Part shown: one piece after another, positions 9,900-20,006 of the stretch
Layout: every line of letters starts with the position of its first letter
How positions within the stretch are numbered: the first letter of the stretch is position 1
Source of the DNA: Amoeboaphelidium occidentale
Taxonomy: Eukaryota > Aphelidiomycota > Aphelidea
Assembly (NCBI GenBank): GCA_023515795.1
Contig: JALGPX010000050.1
Span: 44,996-73,507 of the forward strand
Direction of reading: 5' to 3'
Length of the DNA stretch: 28,512 nucleotides
The notes under the pieces: model-generated
Seen by the model: the letters and a program-made list of their open reading frames with translations, nothing else
What the model was told of the DNA's origin: nothing
Databases searched by the model: none
Translations under genes and position numbers: made by a program

Positions 9900-12644
9900 C
9901 TATTTGAATTTTGACCACGGTGTTCGTCTGGAAATCATCTCGTAAAGTAAGGATGCCCAAGAGTAAACATCTCCCGCTTTGAAGGTATCCGCACTATCGC
10001 TAAAAACAGTTTTAGCTCTTTGTCTTTTAAATGTCTCAGGTGAAGCATAGGCAAACGATAATCCTCTAATGTTTGAAACATTGAAACCGTTAACCACCAA
10101 ACTCATAGAAAGAACTTGAGTGATACCGAAATCAGTCAGAACACAAAATGCAAAACCATCCTTATCAGTATCAATTAAAACATTAGCACTCTTGATGTCT
10201 GAATGCGACAAATCGTGCTGATGAAGAGCACTTATTCCAGAAGCAATATCGGAGATGAAATGCAGCATGATTCTTTTTGTGATTCTTTTCTCGTTCTTTA
10301 TGAATTTATCCAATGGTCCAAGGCGATAATGCTTCATAAGGATACTCAGAGGCTCTGATCTACAATAACCAATTATCTTTGCAATGTTTTTATGGTTCTT
10401 CAGCATTGCCATAATGCTCAACTCTTGTTCAAACAGTTTAGCTTGTCTAGCGTTCAAGTTCTGGTTACTTGAATTGGAAATCAATCGCTTTACAACTATG
10501 ACATTTCCAAAAATACTGGTCTTTTCATCCAAAGCATCGGCCAGGTACACCTCACCTCCCCCTCCTTGTGAAAGTTTTGACGTTACTCGAAAGCTTGTAT
10601 CTGGTACTTCCATGTAAGCTGGGACCGAAAGCACTTCCTGGCTAAAGGAAACAAGAGTGGCTGTCTCTGTTGAATACGAATCAGGTCTAGCAGGAGTTAC
10701 CTTATAGACCGGCGGAACAGATGGGAGGTAGATTGCTGACTTGAATTGAGCGTAATCACGTCTTTGCCAATATCTTTTATAAAAGAAATAGGCTGCCAAT
10801 AATATTAAAAGTAGTGCGAAACCAGCGCCACCAATTATTATATAGATTAAAGTAGACAAATCTAGGAGATTTTCTAATGTCACTGAATTGTCCGGACTAA
10901 CGCTAGGATTAACCGATCGAGAAATCAATGCTCTTCTTGAGGATCTGTTGTCGTCAACATCACTAACAGAAGTTTTGTTAGAGTAAGTAGAACTCGGATG
11001 AAAAGTTGTTAATGCTGATGCAACAGAAGAAGTTATTTGACTCTCATCCCTTATTGCTGAAGTTTGGTATTCCCCAATCCTTGTTTCCGCTGCTGTTGTT
11101 AATATTTCTGTTGATATTGCTTTCTCTGAAGCAGTTGTCGTGGAAGTTTCTTCTAATTTCGTAGTTGGTGTAGAAACAGGCGGTACCTCTGAGGCAGTTG
11201 AAGTAGAAGAAAATTCAGACGTAATTTCGGTTGTGCTCGTAGTTTGTGATGTTGTGGTTGTGCTACTTGTAGATCCCACGACTAGTTCTGGTGCAGCAAA
11301 TTGAAGTTTCCAAAGATCGCCATTATCTTGCCCGCCGAAAATGTATGACGCGTTCATGCTACTAAAAAATGCAGAACCACCTCTCCATCCTGGTCGATTT
11401 TGACTGCTTTGTACACGATAGGTCCCGTATTTTGGTGCAATCTTGGAGCAAGTATCATTAATGACAAGGTCCCATGTAAAGGTTTGAACATCAAACAGCC
11501 ACTCGTCTGAACATTCATAGAAATCAATATTGGCATCCGTATAATCACCTCCTTGAAGCAAAATCTGATTCCTTCCCGCATCGTACAACCAATTTGGAGA
11601 TATCTTTGCTGCTGGATAAGCATAGCGAGAGTCAACCGTATAATTCCCAGGATCGTATGCATATGGTGACCCTCCAACAAATGCCCACATACCAGCTGTG
11701 ATATTGTACATCCAAGTCTCTGATGTGCAAGCCCAGGTAGTATCCATAGATCCTCTAATTGGGAGAGGTCCACAACCTCCTGTAACAAAAAGGAGGTTGT
11801 CATGTGTTACAATCATGGATGCTGTTCTTCGTAAACCTGGCTTATTTCCACTACTCAATGCACCATAAGACTCGATTATTGAGAACTCATTGGTGCTTGA
11901 GCTCCACAGGGCAGTAAATCGGTTGTTCGACACGCGATACCTCCAAAGAGTATTGGAAGTATATCCAGAGCCGTCGCCACCAAATATGTAAAGAAGTTTA
12001 TCATTATGGCTGTATGCAAATGCAGCGACTTGAAGACCGCCGATATTTGTAGTGTCAGACTCTTCCATGGGAACAAATACAGGCATCTCATCAAGCTCTG
12101 TTGTTCCCCCTATCCACGTAAACATGTTTGTATCAACATCATAAGACCAAAGGTCATTCAAATAACCAAAGTAGGGGTAAATTGTTTTTCCTATGCCTCC
12201 AATTATGAAGAACTTTCTCAAATCAGAATCATAGAAGTATATAAACTCCCCACGAGAACCCGGATAAATACTACTGTTTGTATCTCCAATAGAAGTATAA
12301 ACTCCAACTGCTTCTACCTGATTGCTTCCGTGAATCCATGTCCAAGCAGAGGAAGCATCTCTTGAGAAATCGCATTTCCACAAATCATTAGTTCTATCAT
12401 ACCCCAATTCATAGTCTGAGTATGTATAACCCCCAAATACATATGCAGCGTTTTTTAGATCATCAACGAACATGCCTGAGTAATGCCGTGACCCGACTTT
12501 ATTTGATGCTAGATAGACACCTCTCGATGGCGGATACACTGCGCCTGTTCTATAAGTTTCACCTCCCCACCAGGTCCAATTGTACGGGATAGACTGTGTA
12601 AAGACTGAGGATGCTAATAGTGGCGCCAACAGTTGAATGATCAT
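9900..12644 (-). CDS. Kelch-propeller receptor-like kinase
   Basis: A single-exon gene for a 914-residue type I membrane protein. A signal peptide (about residues 1-16) is followed by six or so kelch-type repeats with the GG doublet and downstream Trp (GG at about 71, 149, 222, 289, 365 and 437). A Thr/Ser-rich stalk covers about 457-590 and the membrane helix about 598-621. The cytoplasmic kinase has the loop SQGGGGEVY (692-700), Lys719, helix-C Glu741, HSDIKSAN with Asp816 and Asn821, DFG Asp838, SPE Glu870 and helix-F Asp892. It ends four residues after Pro909-Trp910. The kinase is clearly related to that of the WD40 array, including the missing subdomains X-XI, but the ectodomain is a different propeller family. 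Kelch/galactose-oxidase-like ectodomains often bind glycans or proteins; binding here is only inferred. HRD is HSD, a non-RD kinase. Confidence 0.92.
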   Translation of the reverse strand: MIIQLLAPLLASSVFTQSIPYNWTWWGGETYRTGAVYPPSRGVYLASNKVGSRHYSGMFVDDLKNAAYVFGGYTYSDYELGYDRTNDLWKCDFSRDASSAWTWIHGSNQVEAVGVYTSIGDTNSSIYPGSRGEFIYFYDSDLRKFFIIGGIGKTIYPYFGYLNDLWSYDVDTNMFTWIGGTTELDEMPVFVPMEESDTTNIGGLQVAAFAYSHNDKLLYIFGGDGSGYTSNTLWRYRVSNNRFTALWSSSTNEFSIIESYGALSSGNKPGLRRTASMIVTHDNLLFVTGGCGPLPIRGSMDTTWACTSETWMYNITAGMWAFVGGSPYAYDPGNYTVDSRYAYPAAKISPNWLYDAGRNQILLQGGDYTDANIDFYECSDEWLFDVQTFTWDLVINDTCSKIAPKYGTYRVQSSQNRPGWRGGSAFFSSMNASYIFGGQDNGDLWKLQFAAPELVVGSTSSTTTTSQTTSTTEITSEFSSTSTASEVPPVSTPTTKLEETSTTTASEKAISTEILTTAAETRIGEYQTSAIRDESQITSSVASALTTFHPSSTYSNKTSVSDVDDNRSSRRALISRSVNPSVSPDNSVTLENLLDLSTLIYIIIGGAGFALLLILLAAYFFYKRYWQRRDYAQFKSAIYLPSVPPVYKVTPARPDSYSTETATLVSFSQEVLSVPAYMEVPDTSFRVTSKLSQGGGGEVYLADALDEKTSIFGNVIVVKRLISNSSNQNLNARQAKLFEQELSIMAMLKNHKNIAKIIGYCRSEPLSILMKHYRLGPLDKFIKNEKRITKRIMLHFISDIASGISALHQHDLSHSDIKSANVLIDTDKDGFAFCVLTDFGITQVLSMSLVVNGFNVSNIRGLSFAYASPETFKRQRAKTVFSDSADTFKAGDVYSWASLLYEMISRRTPWSKFK

Positions 12645-12838
12645 TTGTTGAAAGTACCATTCGAAGCGCTAATCAGTAAGCTTGCAAATCATGACACCAG
12701 CGGATTGGTTGAAATGTAAACTGAGCATAACTAAAACTTTGCTTGTTTAGCATGTTCAGGATGCATTATGAAAATATGGTTACAATTGAGTGTTCAAGGA
12801 CTGTGCTATAATATATCGGAAAAGATAAATTGCTAATG

Positions 12839-12844
12839 TTTATT
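12839..12844 (-). terminator. AATAAA poly(A) signal of the proline-rich gene
   Basis: TTTATT on + reads AATAAA on the minus strand. It lies one base past the stop of the proline-rich secreted protein gene, giving a very short 3' UTR like the other genes here. Confidence 0.5.
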
Positions 12845-12845
12845 C

Positions 12846-13328
12846 TCATGATCCACGACCGCCTCCATTGCCATATCCACGACGAGGTTGCGGCGGTGGT
12901 GGAGGTGGGCGACGTGGTGAAGGTGGACGAGGAGGTGGTGGAGGAGGCATGCGCGGTGGAGGTGGGGGTACATGTGGTGGCGAAGTTGTCATTGGTGGTG
13001 GCGGAGGCACAACAGTAGAAGTTTCAGGCCGTGACAGGGTGCTGCTCGTTGGTTGAGGAGGTGGAGTACTGCTTGTTTGAGTTGGTGGAACTGGTGGAAC
13101 CAAAGTTGTTTCTTGTGCTGGATATGATATAGATACAGTTGTTGTCGGACCTACTGGTGGAAGAGGCGTCATGTACGTGACAGCTGGTGGAGATGGAATA
13201 TGTGTCGACAGATCAGGAAGAGCAGACGTTTTTCGTGCTGAACCAGAACAAGGCGCAGCTCCATTCGCGTCGGGAGCAGCAAATGTTGTCAGTGAAAGCA
13301 AAGTTGAAACAATCAGGATGATCTTCAT
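12846..13328 (-). CDS. Small secreted proline-rich protein
   Basis: A 160-residue open frame from an ATG. The first 18 or so residues (MKIILIVSTLLSLTTFAA) form a typical signal peptide. The rest is low complexity: a Thr/Ser/Pro-rich middle, then runs of three to seven prolines broken by Arg, Met, Ser and His from about residue 106, and a Gly/Arg-rich tail (GYGNGGGRGS). No membrane helix or catalytic domain is visible. Composition fits an extracellular matrix, wall or mucin-like protein, or a flexible ligand; this is inference. It lies upstream of, and on the same strand as, the kelch receptor gene. The low-complexity sequence makes homology hard to establish, but the signal peptide, the stop and the adjacent poly(A) signal favour a real gene. 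Confidence 0.7.
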   Translation of the reverse strand: MKIILIVSTLLSLTTFAAPDANGAAPCSGSARKTSALPDLSTHIPSPPAVTYMTPLPPVGPTTTVSISYPAQETTLVPPVPPTQTSSTPPPQPTSSTLSRPETSTVVPPPPPMTTSPPHVPPPPPRMPPPPPPRPPSPRRPPPPPPQPRRGYGNGGGRGS

Positions 13329-14268
13329 AATACAATGTCGATTGCCAAAACAATAGATTTAGAAATGACATTGACAGTTACGGCCGCTTTTTATGCGATG
13401 CTTGTGTTAGTCGCACATCTTTTTATTGGCTAGGGAGTTACACAATTTAGATCTCATGTCGCACAATTACATGAATCCACGTTACACAGGTTTGACAGGT
13501 GATTTAGAAGAAAACCTGTACGATTTTCCTTAAAATAATCACCGTTTATGAAAACAAAATTAAGCTCTTCTTTTTGCTCATTATAGCGGCAAAATTCTAT
13601 CACCTCTTGAACATAACGTTGAAACAAAGGGTTCAAAATGCAGATGATAGAGGTGTGCTCATTAATGGACCATTCAAGATACACTTCATTAAGGTGAAAT
13701 TGGAACGACCACGTTTGAAGGCACTAGAGTAATGCTAAATAAAGTGATTATCATTGTTTTCAGAGTGATTATATCTCGGTTTAAAACGTCGCAATATTCC
13801 TTATTGGCAACGGCTCGCACTTTCATGCTAAGAGATAATTGAGTTAGTCAAAGCCCTATCATTCTTTTTTTGTAGAAAATGTTTCATAGCAATGTATGCG
13901 CGTTATTATGACAAATAGTTATTTCAAGCTTTATCCCGTTGCTGCCGACAAGACTCACGAAAAGAAATTTGATTATAACTTTTCATCACATTCCATCTGG
14001 GCTAGGGCCCCGATGTGTAGCAGATTCTCTTGATGATGTCTTTGTATAGTGTAAGTCAATGCCTGAATGAGCGGTCTTCGCCATGAGCCCAGCAAGGAAA
14101 TTTGCGTACCTATCAACAATGATATTGCTGTATTTCAAGGTATATTGATTTTTATCAACGGAGCTATGTTTCATGAAAAGAGCTGTCAGACAAGCCGATG
14201 TTTGAAATTCTTTGAGAGTACATTCTAGTTGTTTCCCTGCGATATCCGTTTGAAAAACAGCCTTTTTT
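13329..14268. other. Divergent intergenic region with one doubtful minus-strand frame
   Basis: This 940-bp stretch separates the minus-strand proline-rich gene from the plus-strand receptor copy 4 and must hold both promoters. No repeat, RNA gene or mobile element was recognised. The only coding hint is the minus-strand frame at 13454-13723, listed separately. A longer minus frame at 13986-14651 overlaps exon 1 of copy 4 and looks like an antisense shadow. Confidence 0.5.
13454..13723 (-). CDS. Doubtful hypothetical frame, possible 3' exon or gene relic
   Basis: An open frame of 89 residues that ends at TGA (13454-13456) and has no ATG at its start. It is bounded upstream by TTACTCTAG, which is both an in-frame stop and a good-looking 3' splice site for this genome. 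The composition is protein-like (for example EVYLEWSINEHTSIICILN), but no family was recognised. It could be the last exon of a small gene whose first exon was not found, or a decayed remnant. Low confidence. Confidence 0.25.
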   Translation of the reverse strand, partial: CLQTWSFQFHLNEVYLEWSINEHTSIICILNPLFQRYVQEVIEFCRYNEQKEELNFVFINGDYFKENRTGFLLNHLSNLCNVDSCNCAT

Positions 14269-17200
14269 ATGATGATCATCCGAATGTTCATATCTTTACT
14301 GTCATTACTAAGCTTAGTCTCTTTGGTTTCAACGCTGCAGCATGAGAAGAGCTTTGTTTTTGATAGTTCTGCCTCTAATGTTGTAGACATAGCGCTGTAC
14401 AATCGGTCATTGCTCATAACAGCTTCAAATGCAGTAGTCCAGAAGGATATTGAAACAGGCATTTTTCTTAGAAAATTTTCTGCGCATTCAGGCAAAATTC
14501 GTAGTTTTTTGGTTGTCAATGGCTCTATAATGATAACCTCAGCTTGGGACGATATGATCATCGTTTGGGACTTGGCTACTGGCTCAATTCTGAGGAGAAT
14601 ATGGCTGGAAGCCTTAAATACATATCCTTCGAGCATAAAGTTAGAGAGCAATAGTTTGTTTGTATGTGGACTTGATGGTAGGGTAAGGATTGTGAATATG
14701 ATGTCTGGTAGAGTTGTTCAAACAACCTGTAATTTCTTTCTTGATTTCTTATGATTTCTTTAGCCCTGAACGAAGAAGTAAATGTAATTGCTGTTAAAGA
14801 TGATAATTTTTATGTCGGAAAACGAGGAATATCATCTCAGTTGGAAAAATATTCTACAACTTCCAGATCTTTACAACTGATGTATGTGGGCCATAAAGAT
14901 TCTGTCTTCAGTTTGTCTCTGCAAGAGGGGTTGCTTTTTTCTGGCTCATATGATACCAACATTGTCTGTTGGGATGAAATGAATGGACAAATAATCCGTA
15001 TATATGAAGGCCATCCGGCACCAATTCAGGTTATTTCTATTTTTGAAAATTATTTGTATTCCAGTGGTGAACAAGGTATTATATTGAAATGGAATATTGA
15101 TTCCGGAATCATTGAAACAAGCTTTCCGGCTCTTCATGGAAGCACCATTTGGTGTTTGGCGTTTGAGAGCGGAAGTTTGTTCTCAGGGTCTATTGATACA
15201 ACTGTTGTCCGGTGGGATGTAAACTCTTCATCCGCACTTTTTTCATATGAGGGTCGCATAATCAAGCTTGGCTGTCTTGTTTTGTGGAAAAATGCCGTTA
15301 TAGCTGGAGGTAATAATCCACTATTGTCGATTCAGGACAAGTCGCAAGATTCTGTTTCACCAGTCGAAATTACGTCTGGGCATTTCGGTGATGTTATCTG
15401 TATGATATTACTCGATGACACTCTTTTTTCAGGAAGTACCGATACGACCATTCGCCGCCGAAGTTTGATCGACTACGCTGATTTGAAAATTTATTACGGT
15501 AAGAATTTGCCCATCAGGATTTAAATTTTATAGGCCATTCCAATATTGTTAGTTCGTTGGCTTTAGACGAAAATTACATGTATTCTGGTTCTTATGATTC
15601 TGTGATTAAACGTTGGAATATATCAACCGGATCTGTGGATAAAGAGTATATTGGTCATACAGATTTAGTCTGCGGTATTCAAGTGAAAAGAGAGTTTCTT
15701 TATTCTGCTTCTTTTAATAATGATTTGAGAGTTTGGGATAAAGAATTGGAGATCACGATCAATGCTTTTCAGTGTAAGTTTGTACCGCGAATTAACAGTT
15801 TAGATTTCAAAGAAGTGTTCTGCATCTTCGTTTATGATGATTTTCTTATTGTGGGAACATTTGGTATCGACATTATTTCGACCTCCACTGGTGTACTGTT
15901 GGCTGGACAAAAAGGTTTAACACGGAAGTCTTCACCACTAATTTTATAGAAAATACTATTTGCTTTACAATTATAGCTACAAAGTTGCTTGTTTATTCAG
16001 GGCACGGCGATGGTGTGATAAGAGGAAGAGATCTGATGACTTTAAATGTTTTGCAATCGTTTCAGGGCCACAAAGATAATGTGATGTCACTTTGTTTGGA
16101 TGAGGCTGGTATCTTATTTTCGACGGGGTTTGATGGCTCTATTAAGAAATGGAACATGGCTTCCAGAAGAGTTTCTTTTTCATATGAAAATCGAAATGGT
16201 TCTGTAACAGCATTGGTTGCAACGAGTGGACTCTTGGTGGTCGGAACAAGGCAAGGATTAATCAACTCGTTTGACATACGAACTGCGTACATAATCAAGT
16301 CCACAGCTCACCATCAAAGTTCTGTGACATCCTTGACTATATATGATGGGATGATCTACTCAACTGGGAGGGACGGGATTGTTCTTGCATTTCGTCCGGC
16401 TGATACCTCGATCTCGGATGTTTTGTACGATACAGAGACTCTCCCTATCGCAAGCGCGACTCTCAACATGTTAAATTTGATAATAGTCAGAGGTGAGAAC
16501 GAGGTTATTTTTTTACCCAGGACGAACTCAAGTAGTTCAGTGAGAAGTCTTAATTATGCTTTGCCAATTGTGAGTATCGCAGCCAATGATGATATGATAT
16601 TTGCTGGCACAAAGGCTGGGTCGATTGTCGTTTGGAGCGCCACATCTTTGCAGACTTTGTTTTATATGGAAGAACACACTTCTCAAGTCAATTATCTTTT
16701 GCTGACAGATTCTTCGCTCTATTCCGCATCAAATGACAAAACCGTCATCAAATGGTCTGTAGAGCAAAGACGAAAGATGATTGTGTTTAAAAGATTTTCT
16801 TCGACGGCACTTGGACACTTGGGCCCCGTGAATTCTTTATCTTTGTCCGGCGATACTTTGTTTTCTGCTGGTTCAGATTTATCAACTCGGCGATGGAATG
16901 CACAAACAGGCCGCCATGAAGATGTGTACTTTGGAGCCACAAAGTCTGTAATGTCTGTTTTTTGCTTCAACGGATCTGTTTTTGCTGGTAGTGAAGATTT
17001 CTCGGTGCTGATGTATTCACGTAACCTTCCGTTGAATGCCGCAACTCGAAATGCGATTAGCCTTTCAACAAAAACTAAGCGAGGGGTCAGAAGAAAGATT
17101 GTTTCGAGAACTAATTACTCTGGCTCTGAAAATTCACAAACTGTATTTTTAGTTGGTGGAATCGTTGCCTTATTGATAATTGCCGTTACCGCTATTTGGG

Positions 17201-18012
17201 CATTATTCTATTGTTCATCGAAACCAAGTATTAAGCAGATTGAGAAACATGGGTTGTTTATACAGGAATTATCAGAAATTACTACTGATTTGGAAACGGT
17301 TGTTAACACCGTTGTCGGCTTATCGAAACATGCTGCTTACATGGTGGCGAACTCAAACGTTGCAACTATTAAGAAGCTTGCATCTGGTGGTGGAGGAGAG
17401 ATATTTTTGGCTCGAGTTATGAACGCCTTTTTAACAGAAAAGACCGGAAATCTGGTGATACAGAAGATAGTTTTCATCAAGAACTCCAAATCAGAGGAAG
17501 CTTTCTACCAAGAAGTCGGGATAATGATCATGTTATCTCCGTTTCCGAACTTCTGTCGTATAATCGGACTAACAGAAAAACCTGCGTCGATGATCTTGCA
17601 GTATTATCCTGACGGTTCATTGCAAAGCTGGATTCAAGGAAACAGGTATGACCGAGGTGCTATCGCAAAAATTTCAAAAGAAATTTCTTCTGCTTTGAAA
17701 ATTATGCATTCGCATTACTTGGCTCACTGTGATATTAAACCTCAGAATGTTCTGATTGAAATTGTGGAGGGAATTCCCACATGTTTTGTAACCGATTTCG
17801 GTATTACTCAAGTACTATCTGATAAGATCCTGGCATCTCGTGATTTTCAAGTGACTAATCTTAGGGGATTATCAGTACCTTATGCTGCCCCAGAAGCATT
17901 TTCCTGTTTCATAAAAAGAGAGTTTTTTGGAGTTGACTTGAAGAAATTTGATATTTACTCGTTCGCTTGTGTAGTACTAGAACTTCTAACTAGAAAGATT
18001 CCGTGGTGCTGA
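14269..18012 (+). CDS. WD40-propeller receptor-like kinase, copy 4
   Basis: A complete paralogue of 1202 residues. Exons are 14269-14728, 14764-15498, 15534-15773, 15804-15914 and 15950-18012; introns are 35, 35, 30 and 35 bp, all phase 1. The start could be any of three Met codons at 14269, 14272 or 14284, all opening the same signal peptide (ISLLSLLSLVSLVS). About 21 WD40-like repeats are followed by the basic linker TKTKRGVRRKIVSR, a membrane helix (about residues 913-937) and the kinase domain. Key residues are Lys1021, Glu1037, HCDIKPQN with Asp1110, DFG Asp1131, APE Glu1164 and helix-F Asp1183; the protein ends in IPWC. The 30-bp third intron has no stop and keeps frame, so unspliced RNA would add ten residues at a repeat junction. 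The paralogues lack those residues, so it was treated as an intron. Confidence 0.92.
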
Positions 18013-18047
18013 TTAATCTTTTGGAATAGGAATGTGGTCAAAATGAC

Positions 18048-18053
18048 AATAAA
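18048..18053 (+). terminator. AATAAA poly(A) signal of copy 4
   Basis: AATAAA about 35 bases downstream of the TGA stop of copy 4, in line with the 3' ends of the other family members. Confidence 0.55.
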
Positions 18054-18110
18054 ATGAAGATTTTCCGAGTGCGGGAAATGCTATTGGGTTGCATTACCCT
18101 GTCCTTGGTT

Positions 18111-18155
18111 AAGTTTAACCTGACCCATTCAACCCGTTTATTACAGGTTAAACTT
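18111..18155. repeat. 12-bp perfect inverted repeat with 21-base loop
   Basis: AAGTTTAACCTG (18111-18122) is exactly reverse-complementary to CAGGTTAAACTT (18144-18155), with a 21-base spacer. It lies between the 3' end of copy 4 and the 3' end of the small minus-strand frame. The spacer contains TTTATT at 18137-18142, which is AATAAA on the minus strand. It could be a 3'-end hairpin or chance. Confidence 0.5.
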
Positions 18156-18240
18156 TACATATTGTATTATCTCGATAGTCTGACCAGATCAGTACCTGAA
18201 GAAAAAGCTCTCTATGACCGAACGCTAGTTGCTTGAAATG

Positions 18241-18408
18241 TTAAATAGTCTTTTGCGATGGCAGATAATATTGGGAAATTGTAAACACTGCTAGCCCAAT
18301 GAGCCAAAACCTCAGTTTTTCTGGAAGAGTAGGACTGTCAAAGTATCTTGTTCTTTCGACTTGAGCAGCAACAGAGGTGACATCCGTTTTGGAGCGTTTT
18401 CTCTTCAT
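18241..18408 (-). CDS. Possible small single-pass membrane protein
   Basis: A 55-residue open frame from ATG (18408) to TAA (18241). The N-terminal part is basic and polar (MKRKRSKTDV). A hydrophobic stretch near the C-terminus (LRFWLIGLAVFTISQYYLP, about residues 32-50) suggests a tail-anchored or small membrane protein. The frame stays open upstream to a strong 3' splice-site motif, CTAACAG (18450-18444), so a 5' exon is possible. A minus-strand AATAAA lies at 18137-18142. It is too short for composition to be decisive, and no family was recognised. Confidence 0.4.
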   Translation of the reverse strand: MKRKRSKTDVTSVAAQVERTRYFDSPTLPEKLRFWLIGLAVFTISQYYLPSQKTI

Positions 18409-18505
18409 AAAGTTTTCATACGCGCTTATTGGGTTATAAGAACCTGTTAGAGTAGGGTTTTCTTCTAGCGGCTTTTATCTTCCTTCGTTAAATTGTCGCT
18501 AACTA

Positions 18506-19704
18506 TTAATCCTTTGACAATTTTGGCCACTTTAACCGTGCCGTTGGAGTCTTGGCTGCTGCATCAGAATCACTTGCATATTCCCTTAAAGTTAAAAACT
18601 TTTTGCAAGCTCTGCGGAATTTAGTCGAACACTGTGGTTTGAGCAGCTTCTCAATATCTTTTCGAAGGGCATCATTCCGAACAAGCCCTTTGGGAAATAA
18701 AATATCACGAAGTGTTTCATCAATGATACCAAGAATTAGATAGTCATTTTCGTCACATCGGTATCGCCAGTCCCTAGAAGGAACATAGAACCTCCATTCT
18801 AAACAATTCTTCAGAATATCTACTTGTCCCTGAAAGAATTCATCATATTGCACGAAACAACTGAACGAACTGATCAAATCGCTCACAAAGTCGTTAAAGA
18901 ATAAGTCGTAGTTAAACCTTCTTTTACCAATAATCTCTTTAAACAGGAACTTGTAAAGTTTGGCTAGTCTCGGAAGATTCTTTGGGCAACAGTATTGATT
19001 GATGAAACTGTGACATTCGATAATGTTGGGTGTCCTGAGTTGCGGAATTAGACACGAGAGATTTTTGATTCCAATATCGTAATCAAGGCAACCATCAACA
19101 ACCATGTCCATAGTCCTAGAAACAACTTGTATAATCACCTTTTGTTGAAAACAAGCATAATTATTCTTGCGAGCAAAATCCAAGTATGAGAGCCACCGCT
19201 CAATATCTTCCAGATTTTCAATACAGCGCCGCCCGAACGTAAGATACCGATTTATATCTCTGTAGAAAAGGTCTTCAAAGACATGCCAATACACTGTTTT
19301 TGTTAACTCTGGGTTTTCCTCTCTTAGCTTATGTACACGGTCTTGCAAATCTTGAATCGTAATGAAATCTGAAACTTTGATTTGTTTGAGGTGAAGGGTA
19401 GAAAATACGCGTCCCAGTTCATTTCCAAGGCATTCATGTTCGCAATTAGTTAAATCACTTGTAAATGATTCAGGTTTTTGACTTACATGCTTGTTCTGTT
19501 TATAGAAGAATCTAGCGTTATGCAACGGATCTTTATACAACCTCTTCACGACGTTTCCCCAGTTTGGAATATTTTCCCAATTATCGTGGACATTTTGGAT
19601 AGCGTAATTTGGAGAATGTCTGGTAAAGTACGCTTAGTAGAATGAAACGTCAGAGGTAAGCACCAACACTGTTGCGCTCGACTTTTGAAATGATACCAAA
19701 TCAT
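18506..19704 (-). CDS. Unrecognised soluble protein; first exon tentative
   Basis: A long minus-strand frame ending at TAA (18506). It is open for 347 codons from a GTG at 19549 and continues in frame to an acceptor-like CCAG at 19621. There is no ATG near its 5' end. A consistent model joins exon 19704-19649 (ATG, 56 nt) to exon 19619-18506 across a 29-bp intron, giving 389 residues; the donor GTTTCA is weak. The protein is rich in aromatic, charged and Cys residues, looks mostly helical, and shows no signal peptide, membrane helix or motif I can name. The C-terminus is basic (LKWPKLSKD). It is unrelated to the receptor kinases around it and may be an older single-copy gene or an accessory gene. 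The body of the frame is convincing; the 5' end is not. Confidence 0.6.
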
Positions 19705-20006
19705 AGAAGCCGAGGAACAACGCGATTAGTCGTAGTATCTCTGGTGGCAGGCTTAATAGCGACAAGTTTCTGAACATTCAGTATGAATTCTTTACTTGTG
19801 AGCAATGTAAGTAAGAAGATAATGTTTACGCACTTTTATGAGTCATGTCTTTCTAAGTGAACTATCCTAAATATAAGCCATGAAGCAAGCTTTCCCATAT
19901 CATGATCAACGCAAATCTTGATGAAGTTCAAAAGCTTCGGCTGATGGTTCGACTGTGTCAAACTTCTCTTGGCAACCTGTTGTTTCATAAAAATCAACTC
20001 CATAGT
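19705..20006. other. Intergenic gap, putative promoter of copy 5
   Basis: About 300 bp between the divergent 5' end of the unrecognised minus-strand gene and the start of receptor copy 5. The copy 5 frame is open back to 19902 with another ATG, but those residues do not resemble a signal peptide or the paralogues. No other element was seen. Confidence 0.45.

Noticed and set aside
12830-13056. Glycine- or valine-rich plus-strand frames
   Set aside because: They are the antisense of the proline-rich gene; the minus strand has the signal peptide and the poly(A) signal.
13986-14651. 221-codon minus-strand frame
   Set aside because: It overlaps exon 1 of receptor copy 4 on the other strand, shows no signal peptide or domain, and the plus-strand protein is clearly homologous to its paralogues.
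18054-18236. 60-codon plus-strand frame after copy 4
   Set aside because: It begins at the poly(A) signal of copy 4, contains the inverted repeat, and has no recognisable features beyond an ATG.
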